DNA of 64,000 nucleotides, from the NCBI RefSeq assembly GCF_002751875.1, contig NZ_NMZM01000001.1, positions 248,001-312,000 on the forward strand, given 5' to 3'. The notes under the pieces are model-generated. The model was not told the DNA's origin. It did no database searches and was given only the letters and a program-made list of their open reading frames with translations. The stretch comes from Oceaniglobus indicus (lineage in GTDB: Bacteria; Pseudomonadota; Alphaproteobacteria; Rhodobacterales; Rhodobacteraceae). Position 1 is the stretch's first letter, and each line of letters opens with the position of its first letter. Shown here in pieces: positions 26,939 to 36,961 of the stretch. The position numbers and the translations under genes are program-made.

Positions 26939-27856
26939 ATGCCTATCAAACTGCCCTCCGACCTGCCCGCCTTCAACGTGCTGAAGAACGAAGGCGTGAT
27001 GGTGATGGACGAATCCGACGCGGCCCGTCAGGACATCCGACCGCTCAGGATCGCGCTGCTGAACCTGATGCCCAAGAAGATCCAGACCGAAAACCAGTTC
27101 GCCCGCCTGATCGGGTCGACCCCGCTTCAGATCGACCTGCACCTGATCCGGATGAGCGAACACCAGACCCGCAACACCGCCGCCGAGCATATGGAGAACT
27201 TCTATCGCCCGTTTTCCGAGGTGCGCGACGAATATTTCGACGGGCTGATCATCACCGGCGCCCCCATCGAACATCTGGATTTCCACGATGTCACCTATTG
27301 GGACGAGCTGCGCGAGGTCATGGACTGGACCCAGAGCCACGTGCATTCGACCTTGGGCGTCTGTTGGGGCGGAATGGCGATGATCAACCACTTCCACGGG
27401 GTTAAAAAGCACATCCTGCCGGCCAAGGCGTTCGGCTGTTTCCGGCACGACAACCTTGCGCCGGCGTCGCCCTATCTGAACGGGTTCTCGGACGATTGCG
27501 TCGTGCCGGTGTCGCGCTGGACCGAGATGCGGCAATCCGAAATCGATGCCGCCCCCGGCCTGACGACCCTGCTGGGCAGCGCCGAGGTCGGTCCCTGCCT
27601 GGTCGAGGATCCGAAGCATCGCGCGCTCTATATCTTCAACCACTTCGAATACGACAGCGATACGTTGAAGCAGGAATACGACCGCGATGTGGCCGCAGGC
27701 ACGGCGATCAACGTGCCGTGCAACTATTATCCGGGTGACGATCCGACCAAGGCGCCGCAAAATCGCTGGAGAAGTCACGCGCACCTTCTATATGGCAACT
27801 GGATCAACCAGATATACCAGACAACGCCCTATGACCTTACCCGGATTGGCCGCTAG
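26939..27856 (+). CDS. metA: homoserine O-acyltransferase MetA, predicted acetyl-CoA type
   Basis: First committed enzyme of methionine synthesis, 305 residues. The catalytic Cys142 (LGVCWGGM), His235 and Glu237 (NHFEYD) are present at the standard numbers. Residue 111 is Glu ([11 protein letters not shown]). In studied MetA proteins Glu111 goes with acetyl-CoA and Gly111 (as in E. coli) with succinyl-CoA, so homoserine O-acetyltransferase is the better call despite the usual succinyltransferase name. The last 26 bases overlap the next gene. I found no SAM riboswitch in the 77 bases upstream. Confidence 0.95.
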   Translation: MPIKLPSDLPAFNVLKNEGVMVMDESDAARQDIRPLRIALLNLMPKKIQTENQFARLIGSTPLQIDLHLIRMSEHQTRNTAAEHMENFYRPFSEVRDEYFDGLIITGAPIEHLDFHDVTYWDELREVMDWTQSHVHSTLGVCWGGMAMINHFHGVKKHILPAKAFGCFRHDNLAPASPYLNGFSDDCVVPVSRWTEMRQSEIDAAPGLTTLLGSAEVGPCLVEDPKHRALYIFNHFEYDSDTLKQEYDRDVAAGTAINVPCNYYPGDDPTKAPQNRWRSHAHLLYGNWINQIYQTTPYDLTRIGR

Positions 27857-28814
27857 CCTTCTTGTCGCGCTCGCCGCTCTTGGCGGGTGCGGCGCCTATG
27901 TCGACAGCCGCGCCGACAGGGCCGAACGCGCGGCCGAGGCGGAATTTCCCCCGCTTGGTAAGTTCGTGACCGTCAACGGCCAGCGCGTGCATTATGTCGA
28001 GGCGGGGCGCGGCCCGGACCTGATCCTGATCCACGGCGCATCGGGATCGACCCGCGATTTCAGCTTCGATTTCATCGACCGGGTCAAGGACCGCTATCGT
28101 GTCATCGCCTTCGACCGACCCGGTCTTGGCTATACCGACCGGATTTCCGATGCCTTCAGCGGCGCGCGCAACACCGCCGCCGAAACACCGCAGCAACAGG
28201 CGGCGTTCCTGAAGGCCGCCGCCGATCAGCTGGGCGTGCGGCGTCCCGTCGTGCTGGGCCATTCCTATGGCGGCGCGGTTGCCATGGCCTGGGCGCTGGA
28301 TCACGACCCTGCCGCCGTCGTGATCGTGGCGGGCGCGACCGAACCCTGGCCGGGCAGCCTGGGCCTGCTTTACGGCGTCACCGGATCGGCCCTGGGGGGC
28401 GCGACGGTGGTGCCGCTGATCACGGCCTTCGCATCAGAAACCCAGGTGGAAACCGCACTGAAAGGCATCTTCCAACCCAACCCGGTGCCCGAGGGATACC
28501 TGGAATACATCGGTGGCCCCCTGACCCTGCGCCGCGAGACGTTCCGCGCCAACGCCCGGCAGGTCAATTCCCTGCGCCCCCATGTGGTCGAGATGTCGGC
28601 GCGATATCCCGATCTGCGTCTTCCGCTGGAAATCGTTCACGGCCTGGCCGACGACGTGGTGCCCGCCGAAATCCACTCCGAAGTGCTGGTGACGCAGGTG
28701 CCGGATGCCAATCTGGTCCGCGTCAAGGACGTCGGGCACATGCCGCATCATGTCGTTCCGACCATCGTGACCGACGCCATCGACCGGGCGGCGGCGCGGG
28801 CCGGATTGCGCTGA
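27831..28814 (+). CDS. alpha/beta hydrolase, predicted lipoprotein
   Basis: 327 residues. The N terminus is a lipoprotein signal with lipobox ([12 protein letters not shown]), so the mature protein would be lipid-anchored by Cys20. Then comes an alpha/beta hydrolase fold: oxyanion strand [22 protein letters not shown], nucleophile elbow GHSYGGA (Ser), a late Asp in HGLADDVVP, and His in [10 protein letters not shown]. The chosen ATG overlaps the end of metA by 26 bases and gives exactly the lipoprotein leader; the longer frame runs inside metA. Substrate unknown. Confidence 0.88.
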   Translation: MTLPGLAASLLVALAALGGCGAYVDSRADRAERAAEAEFPPLGKFVTVNGQRVHYVEAGRGPDLILIHGASGSTRDFSFDFIDRVKDRYRVIAFDRPGLGYTDRISDAFSGARNTAAETPQQQAAFLKAAADQLGVRRPVVLGHSYGGAVAMAWALDHDPAAVVIVAGATEPWPGSLGLLYGVTGSALGGATVVPLITAFASETQVETALKGIFQPNPVPEGYLEYIGGPLTLRRETFRANARQVNSLRPHVVEMSARYPDLRLPLEIVHGLADDVVPAEIHSEVLVTQVPDANLVRVKDVGHMPHHVVPTIVTDAIDRAAARAGLR

Positions 28815-28861
28815 GCCGCACCGCCCCCTAGGCTGGGCAAAATCACGAGCGGAGCCTGCCC

Positions 28862-29737
28862 ATGACCCTGCCCTTTGACGGCGCCATCAGCGCGTTCTAT
28901 CGCAACGAAGCGCCGCAACACGTTCGCGACGCCATCGACGGCGCACGAAAGAACGATGTGCTGGGGCCAACCTATCCCTATGACCGGCGGATGGACGGCG
29001 ACGCCTACCGCGACGCGCTGGCCGCGCTGCAACTGCAACTGGTGCGGCTGCAGGCGGATGTGAAGGCCACCGGCAAGCGTATTGCCGTGGTGTTCGAGGG
29101 CCGCGATGCCGCCGGCAAGGGCGGCACGATCAAGCGGCTGCGCGAAAACCTGAACCCCCGCGTCTGCCGGACTGTCGCCATGTCGAAGCCGACCGAGCGT
29201 GAGCAGGGCGAATGGTATTTCCAGCGCTATATCGAAACCCTGCCGACAACGGGTGAAATCGTGCTGTTCGACCGGTCGTGGTACAACCGCGGCGTGGTGG
29301 AAAAGGTGTTCGACTTCTGCACCGACGAACAACGCGAACGGTTTTTCGCGCAGGTGCCCCGGTTCGAGGAGATGCTGGTCAACGACGGCATCATCCTGAT
29401 CAAGATCTGGCTGAACGTCGGACAGGCCGAACAGCTGCGCCGGTTCCTGAAGCGCGAGCATGATCCGCTGAAACAGTGGAAACTGTCGTGGATCGACGTC
29501 GAGGGGCTGAAGCGTTGGGACGCCTACAGCGCCGCCATCGAAGAAACCCTGGCCCGCAGCGATACCACCGCCGCCCCCTGGACCGTCGTGCGCTCGAACG
29601 ACAAGCGACGCGCGCGCATTGCCGCGTTGCAGGCGGTGTTGCACCGGGTCGATTTTGCCGGCAAGGACACCGACGCCATCGGCGCGATCGACACCCGCAT
29701 CTGTGGCCCGCGCGCGATGTTGTCCGCCGCGGCATGA
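28862..29737 (+). CDS. ppk2: polyphosphate kinase 2
   Basis: 291-residue PPK2-family enzyme transferring phosphate between polyphosphate and nucleoside phosphates. Seen: an N-terminal helical part, the Walker [16 protein letters not shown] (about 78-92), the lid region [17 protein letters not shown], and the Walker [14 protein letters not shown]. This set, including the YNR motif, is typical of one-domain class I PPK2, which favours nucleoside diphosphate phosphorylation. The stop overlaps the following TetR gene start by four bases. Confidence 0.93.
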   Translation: MTLPFDGAISAFYRNEAPQHVRDAIDGARKNDVLGPTYPYDRRMDGDAYRDALAALQLQLVRLQADVKATGKRIAVVFEGRDAAGKGGTIKRLRENLNPRVCRTVAMSKPTEREQGEWYFQRYIETLPTTGEIVLFDRSWYNRGVVEKVFDFCTDEQRERFFAQVPRFEEMLVNDGIILIKIWLNVGQAEQLRRFLKREHDPLKQWKLSWIDVEGLKRWDAYSAAIEETLARSDTTAAPWTVVRSNDKRRARIAALQAVLHRVDFAGKDTDAIGAIDTRICGPRAMLSAAA

Positions 29738-30351
29738 CGAAACGCGGCTATCATCACGGCAACCTGAAACAGGCGCTGGTGGATGCGGCCCTGTCCCTGA
29801 TCGAGGAGAAGGGGCCGACCGGCTTCACCCTGTCCGAGGCGGCCAAGACCGCCGGCGTGACGCCGGCCGCCGTCTATCGCCACTTCGAGGGGCGCGACGA
29901 CCTGATTGCCGAGGCTGCCGCCCAAGGATACGAGATTTTCGCCGACCTGATGGAATACGCCTATGACCAGGGGCAGCCATCGGCCCTGGCGGCCTTTGCG
30001 GCCACCGGGCGGGCATACCTGGCCTTCGCCCGCCGCCATCCGGGCCATTACGTCGCCATGTTCGAATCCGGCATCTCGATCAATCGCACCCCCGAACTTG
30101 CGCAACGGGCGCGGCGCGGTCTGGGGGTTCTGGAAAAGGCCGCGGTCGCACTGGCCCGCCAGATCCCCGCCGAACGGCGCCCGCCGCCACAGATGTTCTC
30201 GGCCCATATCTGGGCCATGTCCCATGGCGTGGTCGAATTGTTCGCGCGCGGCAGCCCCGGCACCCGGTCGCCGTTTCCACCCGAAGACCTGCTGGAAACG
30301 GGTATCGGGATCTACCTGCGCGGACTGGGGCTGATCGCACCCGATGCCTGA
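29734..30351 (+). CDS. TetR/AcrR family transcriptional regulator
   Basis: 205 residues. The helix-turn-helix [20 protein letters not shown] followed by FEGRDDL is near 30-55. The N terminus [20 protein letters not shown] is typical of one TetR subgroup with a WHG-type C-terminal domain. It starts in an ATGA overlap with ppk2, an unusual partner. It lies 117 bases before the ABC importer genes, which are candidates for regulation, but no clear dyad was found there. Confidence 0.85.
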   Translation: MTKRGYHHGNLKQALVDAALSLIEEKGPTGFTLSEAAKTAGVTPAAVYRHFEGRDDLIAEAAAQGYEIFADLMEYAYDQGQPSALAAFAATGRAYLAFARRHPGHYVAMFESGISINRTPELAQRARRGLGVLEKAAVALARQIPAERRPPPQMFSAHIWAMSHGVVELFARGSPGTRSPFPPEDLLETGIGIYLRGLGLIAPDA

Positions 30352-30468
30352 GGCATCGCGCGCCCCGCAGATCCGCGACCGTGGACACGGCAATGCCAAT
30401 TACCTGTTGCAGTTTCCGCGGCAGCAAAGAAATATCGTCCGGACACCTGAAGGGACTGACCCGCCGAC

Positions 30469-31344
30469 ATGGCCATGACTCGTTTTGCCAGTTCCGAAGC
30501 CTCGCGCGGCCTGCTGATGGTCGCGCCGCCTGCGCTCTATGCGCTGCTGCTGCTGGCGGTGCCGCTGGCGGCGATCTTCGCGTTCAGCTTCTGGACCCAG
30601 GATTTCCTGACGATCGACTTCACCCCGACGCTGAAGAATTACCGCGAGGCGTTTTCCGAACCGCTCTATGGTGAATTGATCCTGCGCTCGGTCCTGATCG
30701 CGGGATCAGTGACGCTGGCCACCGTGGTGCTGGCCTTTCCCATCGCCTATTTCGTCAGCTTCCACGTTGCCCCGAACCGCAAGAGCCTGTGGATCTTCCT
30801 GATCACCATCCCGTTCTGGACGTCCTATCTGATCCGGGTGTTCCTGTGGAAAGTCATCCTTGGCTATAACGGCGTTCTGAACACCACCTTGCAGGGGCTG
30901 GGACTCACCGAGGAACCGCTGACCTTCATCCTCTACAACGCCAACGCGGTGGTGATCACGCTGGCCCATGCCTTTGCACCCTTCGCGATCCTGCCGATCT
31001 TCGTCGCGCTGGAAAAGATCGACCGGTCCCTGATCGAGGCGGCACAGGACCTGGGGGAAAACCGGGTGATGACCTTCATCCGCGTCACCCTGCCCCTGGC
31101 GGTGCCCGGCATCGTCGCCGCGACCCTGATCGTGTTCATTCCCACCATCGGCGATTACGTCACGCCGCGGCTGGTCGGCGGGCCCAACGGATTGATGATT
31201 GCCAACATGATCCAGACCCAGTTCCTGAAACTGAACAACGCCCCCATGGGTGCCACGCTGGCGGTGATCGCCATGACCGTGGTGACGGTGATCGCCCTGC
31301 TGTTCATCTGGCTGAACCGCAAATGGCTGAGGGCGCGGTCATGA
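30469..31344 (+). CDS. ABC transporter permease, PotB-like
   Basis: 291-residue inner-membrane permease of the spermidine/putrescine importer type. Six predicted helices, the first at 14-38 (LLMVAPPALYALLLLAVPLA). The EAA loop that docks the ATPase reads EAAQDLGENRVMTFIRVTLP near 190-209. It overlaps the second permease by four bases. The family imports polyamines, but gamma-aminobutyrate, opines and similar cations are also known, so the substrate is left open. ATG at 30475 is an alternative start; neither has a strong ribosome binding site. Confidence 0.9.
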   Translation: MAMTRFASSEASRGLLMVAPPALYALLLLAVPLAAIFAFSFWTQDFLTIDFTPTLKNYREAFSEPLYGELILRSVLIAGSVTLATVVLAFPIAYFVSFHVAPNRKSLWIFLITIPFWTSYLIRVFLWKVILGYNGVLNTTLQGLGLTEEPLTFILYNANAVVITLAHAFAPFAILPIFVALEKIDRSLIEAAQDLGENRVMTFIRVTLPLAVPGIVAATLIVFIPTIGDYVTPRLVGGPNGLMIANMIQTQFLKLNNAPMGATLAVIAMTVVTVIALLFIWLNRKWLRARS

Positions 31345-32147
31345 AGGGCGGCGGATTGCGGATCTATGCCTGGCTGTATCTGGTGTTTCTCTATGCACCG
31401 ATCGTCCTGTTGCCGATCTTTGCCTTCAACGACGCGACGATCATCGCCTTTCCGCTGTCGGGCTTCACGACCAAGTGGTTCGCGGAAATCCCGAACACGC
31501 CGGCCCTGGTGCAATCCGTGCAGACCAGCGTGATCATCGCCGTCATCACCGCCCTGCTGTCCACGATCCTGGGGATCTGCGCCGCGCGGGCCGGGGCGAA
31601 ATACCGCTTTCCGCTGAAGGCGCCGATCCTGGGGTTCATCATGCTGCCGCTGGTGCTGCCCGAAATCATCGTCGCCGTTTCCCTGCTGGTGGTGATCCTG
31701 GCGCTGGGCCTGCCGCTGGGCGGCTGGACCGTGGTTCTGGGCCACACCCTGATCTGCACGCCGTTCTGCATCGCGATCCTGAATTCGGCCTTCGCCAACC
31801 TCGACCCGTCCCTGGAGGAAGCCGCCTTCGACCTCGGCGAAACGGCGTGGAGCACGTTCCGCCTGATCACCCTGCCCCTGGTGATGCCCGGCATCGTGTC
31901 GGCGCTGCTGATTTCGTTCACGATCAGCCTGGACGAATTCATCATCGCGTTCTTCCTCACCGGCACCGAACCCACCCTGCCCGTCTATCTCTGGGGGCAG
32001 TTGCGGTTTCCCCAGAAGATCCCCGTGGTCATGGCGCTGGGCACCATCCTGGTGGCGCTGTCGGTGATCCTGCTGACCATCGCCGAAATATTCCGCCGCC
32101 GTGGCATCGCACGGGCCGGCGGCAAAGACACCGGAGGCTTTCTGTGA
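31341..32147 (+). CDS. ABC transporter permease, PotC-like
   Basis: 268 residues, six predicted helices (first YAWLYLVFLYAPIVLLPIF). The EAA loop EEAAFDLGETAWSTFRLITL lies near 162-181. The start is the ATG in the four-base overlap with the first permease gene, and its stop overlaps the ATPase gene in a GTGA junction, so the three genes are translationally coupled. The N terminus begins MKGGGLRIYAWL; the upstream in-frame ATG at 31323 lies within the preceding gene. Confidence 0.92.
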   Translation: MKGGGLRIYAWLYLVFLYAPIVLLPIFAFNDATIIAFPLSGFTTKWFAEIPNTPALVQSVQTSVIIAVITALLSTILGICAARAGAKYRFPLKAPILGFIMLPLVLPEIIVAVSLLVVILALGLPLGGWTVVLGHTLICTPFCIAILNSAFANLDPSLEEAAFDLGETAWSTFRLITLPLVMPGIVSALLISFTISLDEFIIAFFLTGTEPTLPVYLWGQLRFPQKIPVVMALGTILVALSVILLTIAEIFRRRGIARAGGKDTGGFL

Positions 32148-33238
32148 GCCAAGCGACATCCGCGACCCCGCCCATCGTCTCGCTGCGCGGTGTGCACAAG
32201 TATTACGGCACCTATCACGCCCTGCGCGGCGTCGACCTGGACATCGGCTCGGGCGAGTTCTTCTCGCTGCTCGGCCCGTCGGGCTGTGGCAAGACCACGC
32301 TTCTGCGCACCATCGCCGGGTTCGAGGATATCTCGCAAGGCACCCTGCTGCTGTCGGGTCAGGACATGCGCGGCGTGCCCGCGAACAAGCGCCCGACGAA
32401 CATGGTGTTCCAAAGCTATGCGATCTTCCCGCATCTCACCGTCGCCGAGAACGTCGCCTTCGGTCTGCGCCGCCGCCGCGATCTGGACAAGCGCGCCAAG
32501 GGTGCACTGGTCGACGAAGCGCTCGAGATGGCCGGCCTCGACGGCTTCGGCCCCCGCGCGGCCCACGCCCTGTCGGGTGGGCAACGCCAGCGGGTGGCGC
32601 TGGCCCGGGCGCTGATCCTGAAACCCAAGGTTCTGCTGCTCGACGAACCGCTGTCCGCGCTGGACAAGAAGCTGCGCGAGCAGATGCAGAATGAACTGCG
32701 CCGCCTGCAACGCCATGTCGGCATCACCTTCATCCTCGTCACCCACGACCAGGAGGAAGCGCTGATCATGTCCGACCGCATCGCGGTGATGTTCGAGGGC
32801 GAGATCGCGCAACTGGCCGATCCGCAAACGCTCTATCGTCGCCCGCTCAGCCGCAGGGTGGCGAACTTCATCGGCACGATGAACTTCCTGCCCGCCCGGG
32901 TGAATGGTGACATGCTGGACATTGCCGGGCTCGGCCGCGCCACGGTCAAGCCCGACCAGGCCCCCGGGGGCATGCCATCGGGTGACGGCCACATCGGCAT
33001 TCGCCCCGAAACGATGTCGATCCTGTTCGAAGGCGACGCGACCCCGGCGCAGACCGCCAACGGCAAGGTGGTCGAACTGGCCTATTACGGCGACATGACG
33101 TATTATGACGTCCTGCTCGACGACACCGAGACGCCCGTGACCGTCTCGATGAAGAACCTCGTCGGGCGCCGGGTGCTCGAACGGGGGGATCGCGCCCGCA
33201 TCTCGTGGGACGAACGCTCGCTCGTGGTATTCTCCTGA
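32144..33238 (+). CDS. ABC transporter ATP-binding protein, PotA-like
   Basis: 364 residues. Walker A GPSGCGKTT (44-52), Q-loop FQSYAIFPH, signature LSGGQRQRVALARAL near 142-156, Walker B KVLLLDEPLSALD, and the H-loop VTHDQEEAL. A C-terminal OB-type regulatory domain (TOBE) follows from about 270. The GTG start sits in a GTGA overlap with the permease stop. No periplasmic binding protein gene (PotD type) is in the operon; it must be elsewhere or on another strand region outside the window. Confidence 0.94.
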   Translation: MSQATSATPPIVSLRGVHKYYGTYHALRGVDLDIGSGEFFSLLGPSGCGKTTLLRTIAGFEDISQGTLLLSGQDMRGVPANKRPTNMVFQSYAIFPHLTVAENVAFGLRRRRDLDKRAKGALVDEALEMAGLDGFGPRAAHALSGGQRQRVALARALILKPKVLLLDEPLSALDKKLREQMQNELRRLQRHVGITFILVTHDQEEALIMSDRIAVMFEGEIAQLADPQTLYRRPLSRRVANFIGTMNFLPARVNGDMLDIAGLGRATVKPDQAPGGMPSGDGHIGIRPETMSILFEGDATPAQTANGKVVELAYYGDMTYYDVLLDDTETPVTVSMKNLVGRRVLERGDRARISWDERSLVVFS

Positions 33239-33240
33239 CC

Positions 33241-33981
33241 TTGCGCATCGCAGAGTCCGACCCGGGCCGGCCCCGCGTCGCCGCGATCGACATCGCGCGC
33301 ACGGTCGCGTTGCTTGGCATGGCGGTCTATCACCTGATCTGGGATCTGATGCTGTTCGGCCTGATTCCCGCCGAAGTCGCGCTGTCGGGCGGCTTTCGCT
33401 GGCTTGCGGTGGTGGTCGCGGCCAGCTTCCTGTTCCTCGCCGGTGTCAGCCTGATGCTGGCCCATGGGCGGCACCTGAACGTGGCCAAGGCGCTGAAACG
33501 GATCGCGGTGATCGCCGCCGCCGCCGCGCTTGTCACCGTCGCGACCTGGTTCGCCATGCCCGACGCCTTCGTCTACTTCGGCATCCTGCATTCGATCGCG
33601 GCGGCGTCGCTGGTCGGTCTGCTGCTGTTGCGCCTGCCCTGGCTGGCCACGTTGGCGATCGCGGCCGCAACCTTCGCACTGCCGCAGGTGGTGCGCCATG
33701 GTGCGTTCGATCACCCCGCCCTGCTCTGGACCGGACTGCACGTCACGGGCCGTGCCACCGTGGATTACGAACCGTTCTTTCCCTGGGCCGCCGCGACCTT
33801 CGCGGGAATCGCCCTGGTGCAGGCCACGCGCCGCTCGGCCTTCTGGACGCCGCGTCCGGTGGGTCGCACCGCCCGCCGCCTCGGCTGGCCCGGCCGCCAC
33901 AGCCTTGCCATCTACCTGATCCACCAGCCGGTCCTGATCGCGCTGGTCTGGCTGACCGTTCAGATCCGCCTGGCACTCTGA
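33241..33981 (+). CDS. DUF1624/heparan-alpha-glucosaminide N-acetyltransferase-like membrane protein
   Basis: 246 residues with about seven hydrophobic helices. The N-terminal RVAAIDIARTVALLGMAVYH is the family hallmark (D-x2-R-x5-M-x3-H), and YFGILHSIAAASLVGLLLL and RHSLAIYLIHQPVLIALVWL are typical later helices. Human HGSNAT relatives move acetyl groups across a membrane; the bacterial substrate is unknown. The likely start is TTG two bases after the ATPase stop; GTG at 33205 inside that gene is an alternative. No strong ribosome binding site precedes either, so coupling with the ABC operon is likely. Confidence 0.8.
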   Translation: MRIAESDPGRPRVAAIDIARTVALLGMAVYHLIWDLMLFGLIPAEVALSGGFRWLAVVVAASFLFLAGVSLMLAHGRHLNVAKALKRIAVIAAAAALVTVATWFAMPDAFVYFGILHSIAAASLVGLLLLRLPWLATLAIAAATFALPQVVRHGAFDHPALLWTGLHVTGRATVDYEPFFPWAAATFAGIALVQATRRSAFWTPRPVGRTARRLGWPGRHSLAIYLIHQPVLIALVWLTVQIRLAL

Positions 33982-34004
33982 GCAATCGGCAATCCGTCCT
34001 CTGA

Positions 34005-34038
34005 CCTTCTTACTGACCCAAATACTCCCGCCGGAGGC
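34005..34038 (+). repeat. intergenic repeat copy A
   Basis: CCTTCTTACTGACCC followed by the 19-base core AAATACTCCCGCCGGAGGC, between two convergent genes. One of five copies in the window; see the finding on this family. Confidence 0.8.
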
Positions 34039-34074
34039 ATCCGATAGCGGCCCCGCCGTGCCGCGTCCCCGGGA

Positions 34075-34962
34075 TCAGGGCCGCGTCACCAGCCAGACTC
34101 CGCCCCCGGCCAACGCCAACCCCGCCCAGGCCAGGGCCGGCATGCTTTCGCCCAACAACGTCCAGGCGATCAGCCCGGCAAGCGGCGGAACCAGGAACAT
34201 CAGGGCCGACACGCGCGCCACCTGCCCCGCGCGGATCATCGCCAGCAGCAGGCCGACCGCGATCACCGAATTGCCGATGACCAGATACACCATCACCGCG
34301 GCGAATTCCCATGACCAGTTGATCGGACCGGCGTCCTGCATCAGCCAGAACGGCAGGATCCCGATGAACCCGGCGCCATAGCCGATCAGGTTGGCCGTCA
34401 CCGGATGATGGGACAGGCCGAACCGCTTTTCCCACAGCGTGGCCGCGGTGATTCCGGCAAGGCCCAGAACGGCCAGGGCGAACCCCGCGACCGGCGGCGC
34501 CCCGATCTCGAGCCGCGCGACGATCACGAGGACGGCGCCGGCCAGCGCGAGGATCAGACCGATCCACACCCGCCGCCCGACCGACTCGCCGCTCCAGCGT
34601 GGCGCGATCAGCGCGACCAGGATCGGCTGCAGCGACATCAGCAACGCCGTCATCCCGGCGGTGACCCCGGCCTCCAGCGCAAGGTAGGTCAGACCGAAAT
34701 ACACCGTCTGGATCAGCAACCCGACCAGCGCCAGATGACCCCAATCCGCCGCCCGCTTCGGCAAGGGCGGGCGCATGACGCCGAAAAGCGCTGCCATGAT
34801 CGCGACCACAAGCGCATAGCGCAGCGCGAGGATGCTCATCGGCGGGCCATGCTCCAACCCGATCTTGGCGACGCTATAGCCACCCGACCAAAGCGCGAGG
34901 AACACCAGCGGCGCGACGTTCGACAGCCACCGGGGGCCTGTGGGATCTCCGCCCGTCGTCAT
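34075..34962 (-). CDS. EamA/DMT family transporter
   Basis: 295 residues with ten predicted helices, third EamA-type exporter of the window. Recognisable parts are VAPLVFLALWSGGYSVAKIG at the N terminus, GVTAGMTALLMSLQPILVAL in the first repeat, IGLILALAGAVLVIVARLEI, and SALMFLVPPLAGLIAWTLLG in the second. It overlaps the upstream acyltransferase gene by four bases and is the second gene of that pair. Substrate unknown. Confidence 0.9.
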   Translation of the reverse strand: MTTGGDPTGPRWLSNVAPLVFLALWSGGYSVAKIGLEHGPPMSILALRYALVVAIMAALFGVMRPPLPKRAADWGHLALVGLLIQTVYFGLTYLALEAGVTAGMTALLMSLQPILVALIAPRWSGESVGRRVWIGLILALAGAVLVIVARLEIGAPPVAGFALAVLGLAGITAATLWEKRFGLSHHPVTANLIGYGAGFIGILPFWLMQDAGPINWSWEFAAVMVYLVIGNSVIAVGLLLAMIRAGQVARVSALMFLVPPLAGLIAWTLLGESMPALAWAGLALAGGGVWLVTRP

Positions 34963-36884
34963 CGCGAAGAGTCTCGGCCGGTCAACAGATCGGCAGTCAA
35001 CACGTCACGTTCCAGCATCAGCGACACGACACGTGACGCCCCGTCCAGGGTGTAATGGCCATAATCCCACGAAATCGGCTGTCCCTCGTCGCCAAGTGCG
35101 TGACAGGCCGTCGGATCGCAGAGCACGTCCAGAAGATCGACATAGGGCACACCGCCTGCCTTGGCGGCCGCTGCAAGGGCCGCGTTCCGGGCCCGCAGTT
35201 CAGGTTTCAGGCGCGCGTGCAATGCGGTGGCGTAATCGTCGGCGTCGGAGATGCGCGCCAGGATCGCCGGCACGGCCGGGGAATACTCGGGCGTCGGGCC
35301 GATCACGACGATGGTGTCCACGAATTCACCCAGCGCGTCGAGTGTCGCGCCGATGTCCGAGGCGTCCTGCGTCGTCCAGCGGGCCGACAGGATCACGGCG
35401 TCAATGCCGCCTCGCGGCAGCGTCTCGGTCAGCAAAAGGTCCACGAGGCCGGAACACGCGGGATCCTTGTCCGCCGCGGCGATATGTCGGCAATTCGACG
35501 CCGTCGCCTGAAGCAGGTTGACCTGCGGCAGGTGGCGTGACAACGCGCGCCAAAGGTGCGCTGCATGTGAATCACCCAGCAACAGGACGTTGGGGCGTGA
35601 CGGATCCAGCGCCAAACAGGTGTCGGGTCGATAGTCGGCAAATCCGGTGCCGTCGGCGCCTGGAAAACAGGTGGGAAACCGATAGCCCGCATTGAAGGTA
35701 TCACTGTCGCGATAGTCCAGAAACGAAAGCATCTCGCGTTGCTTGTCGCTGCGGGTGGCGTTGAAGACCGCGGTGTTGTCGGCGCCAAGACCGAAGGCCA
35801 CGAACACCGCGCCACAGATCAGGCTTGCCCCGAACAGATCGCGCCGGCGTGCCAGCGCCTTGCGCGGGCCGCGCCGGAAAGGCTGTTCGACGTATCGCCA
35901 GGTCAGCGCGGCCAAGCCGACCGCCACCACGCCCAGGGCCAGCATCAGCACCGGTCCCGGCTCCGCCACGCTTTGGATGCGTGCGAAGGCGAACAACGGT
36001 TGATGCCAGAGATAGGCGCCATAGCTGACCAGTCCAACCGCCACCACCGGTCGCGCGGCGAGCCAGGGACCGATGACCTGTCCGGGGCGCGCGAACAGGA
36101 TGATCAGGGCGGCTCCGATCACCGGCATCAGGGCGAACAGCCCCGGGAATGGCGTCGTTGCGTCATATCCGAAAACCGCAACGGCGATCATTCCCAGACC
36201 GGCCGCGGCCAGCCAATCATGCCCACCGTTGTGATCGCGCCCCCAACCCCGCGATCGCGACAGGACCGCGCAAATCGATCCGGCCATCAATTCCCAAAGC
36301 CGCGCACCGGTGAAGAAGAAGGTACGTTCCGGCGCCACCCGAAGGCCGTATTCAGCGAGAGCAAGACTGGCGATCGCCAGCGCCACGAACACCGCCAGCA
36401 TCCGCCGCGGGCTGGCCCGTCGGCACAGCAGCATGACCAGCGGGAACAGCAGGTAATATTGTTCTTCGACGGCCAGGCTCCACGTGTGGATCAGCGGCTG
36501 AACGTCCACGGCCGGGGCGAAGTAATCGACCTGGCTGAGGAAGTAGAAGTTCGACAGAAACAGGGCGACGGTTCCCGCGCTTTTGGCGAAATCGTTGAAT
36601 TGCGACGGGATCATCCAGACCAGAGCGAAGGGAACACAGGCGGCCATGACGAAAAACAGCAGCGGCAGGATGCGCCGCGCCCGCCGTTCGTAAAACCGCA
36701 CCATCGAGAAATCGCCGCGCGCCATGTCGTCCAGCATGATGCCGGTGATCAGGTAGCCGCTGATGACAAAGAAGATGTCGACCCCGACGAACCCGCCCGA
36801 AAAGGTGGCAAAGCCGGCGTGAAACAGGATGACGGGCACCACGGCAACAGCGCGCAGTCCGTCGATCTCGGGTCTGTATTTCAT
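34959..36884 (-). CDS. acyltransferase family protein with SGNH domain (OafA/YrhL type)
   Basis: 641-residue two-part enzyme that probably O-acetylates a surface glycan. The first 370 residues are an acyltransferase-3 membrane domain: start YRPEIDGLRAVAVVPVILFH with catalytic-type His20, then FVGVDIFFVISGYLITGIML, RRARRILPLLFF and WSLAVEEQYYLLFPLVMLL. After a linker, a periplasmic SGNH hydrolase domain has VLLLGDSHAAHLWR (Ser near 436) and a late DYGHYTLDGA with the Asp/His pair. No glycan synthesis cluster is adjacent, so the acceptor is unknown. Confidence 0.9.
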   Translation of the reverse strand: MKYRPEIDGLRAVAVVPVILFHAGFATFSGGFVGVDIFFVISGYLITGIMLDDMARGDFSMVRFYERRARRILPLLFFVMAACVPFALVWMIPSQFNDFAKSAGTVALFLSNFYFLSQVDYFAPAVDVQPLIHTWSLAVEEQYYLLFPLVMLLCRRASPRRMLAVFVALAIASLALAEYGLRVAPERTFFFTGARLWELMAGSICAVLSRSRGWGRDHNGGHDWLAAAGLGMIAVAVFGYDATTPFPGLFALMPVIGAALIILFARPGQVIGPWLAARPVVAVGLVSYGAYLWHQPLFAFARIQSVAEPGPVLMLALGVVAVGLAALTWRYVEQPFRRGPRKALARRRDLFGASLICGAVFVAFGLGADNTAVFNATRSDKQREMLSFLDYRDSDTFNAGYRFPTCFPGADGTGFADYRPDTCLALDPSRPNVLLLGDSHAAHLWRALSRHLPQVNLLQATASNCRHIAAADKDPACSGLVDLLLTETLPRGGIDAVILSARWTTQDASDIGATLDALGEFVDTIVVIGPTPEYSPAVPAILARISDADDYATALHARLKPELRARNAALAAAAKAGGVPYVDLLDVLCDPTACHALGDEGQPISWDYGHYTLDGASRVVSLMLERDVLTADLLTGRDSSR

Positions 36885-36900
36885 CCGGGCCCACCCAATG

Positions 36901-36930
36901 AAAACGGGCGCGTCCCGAAGGACACGCCCG
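36901..36930 (-). terminator. intrinsic terminator of rplM-rpsI
   Basis: On the minus strand CGGGCGTGTCC-TTCG-GGACGCGCCCG then TTTT: 11 pairs (one T-G) closing a UUCG tetraloop, 31 bases after the rpsI stop. Confidence 0.9.
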
Positions 36931-36961
36931 CCGCGATGGTGTCAAAGCTGTCGGCCAAACG

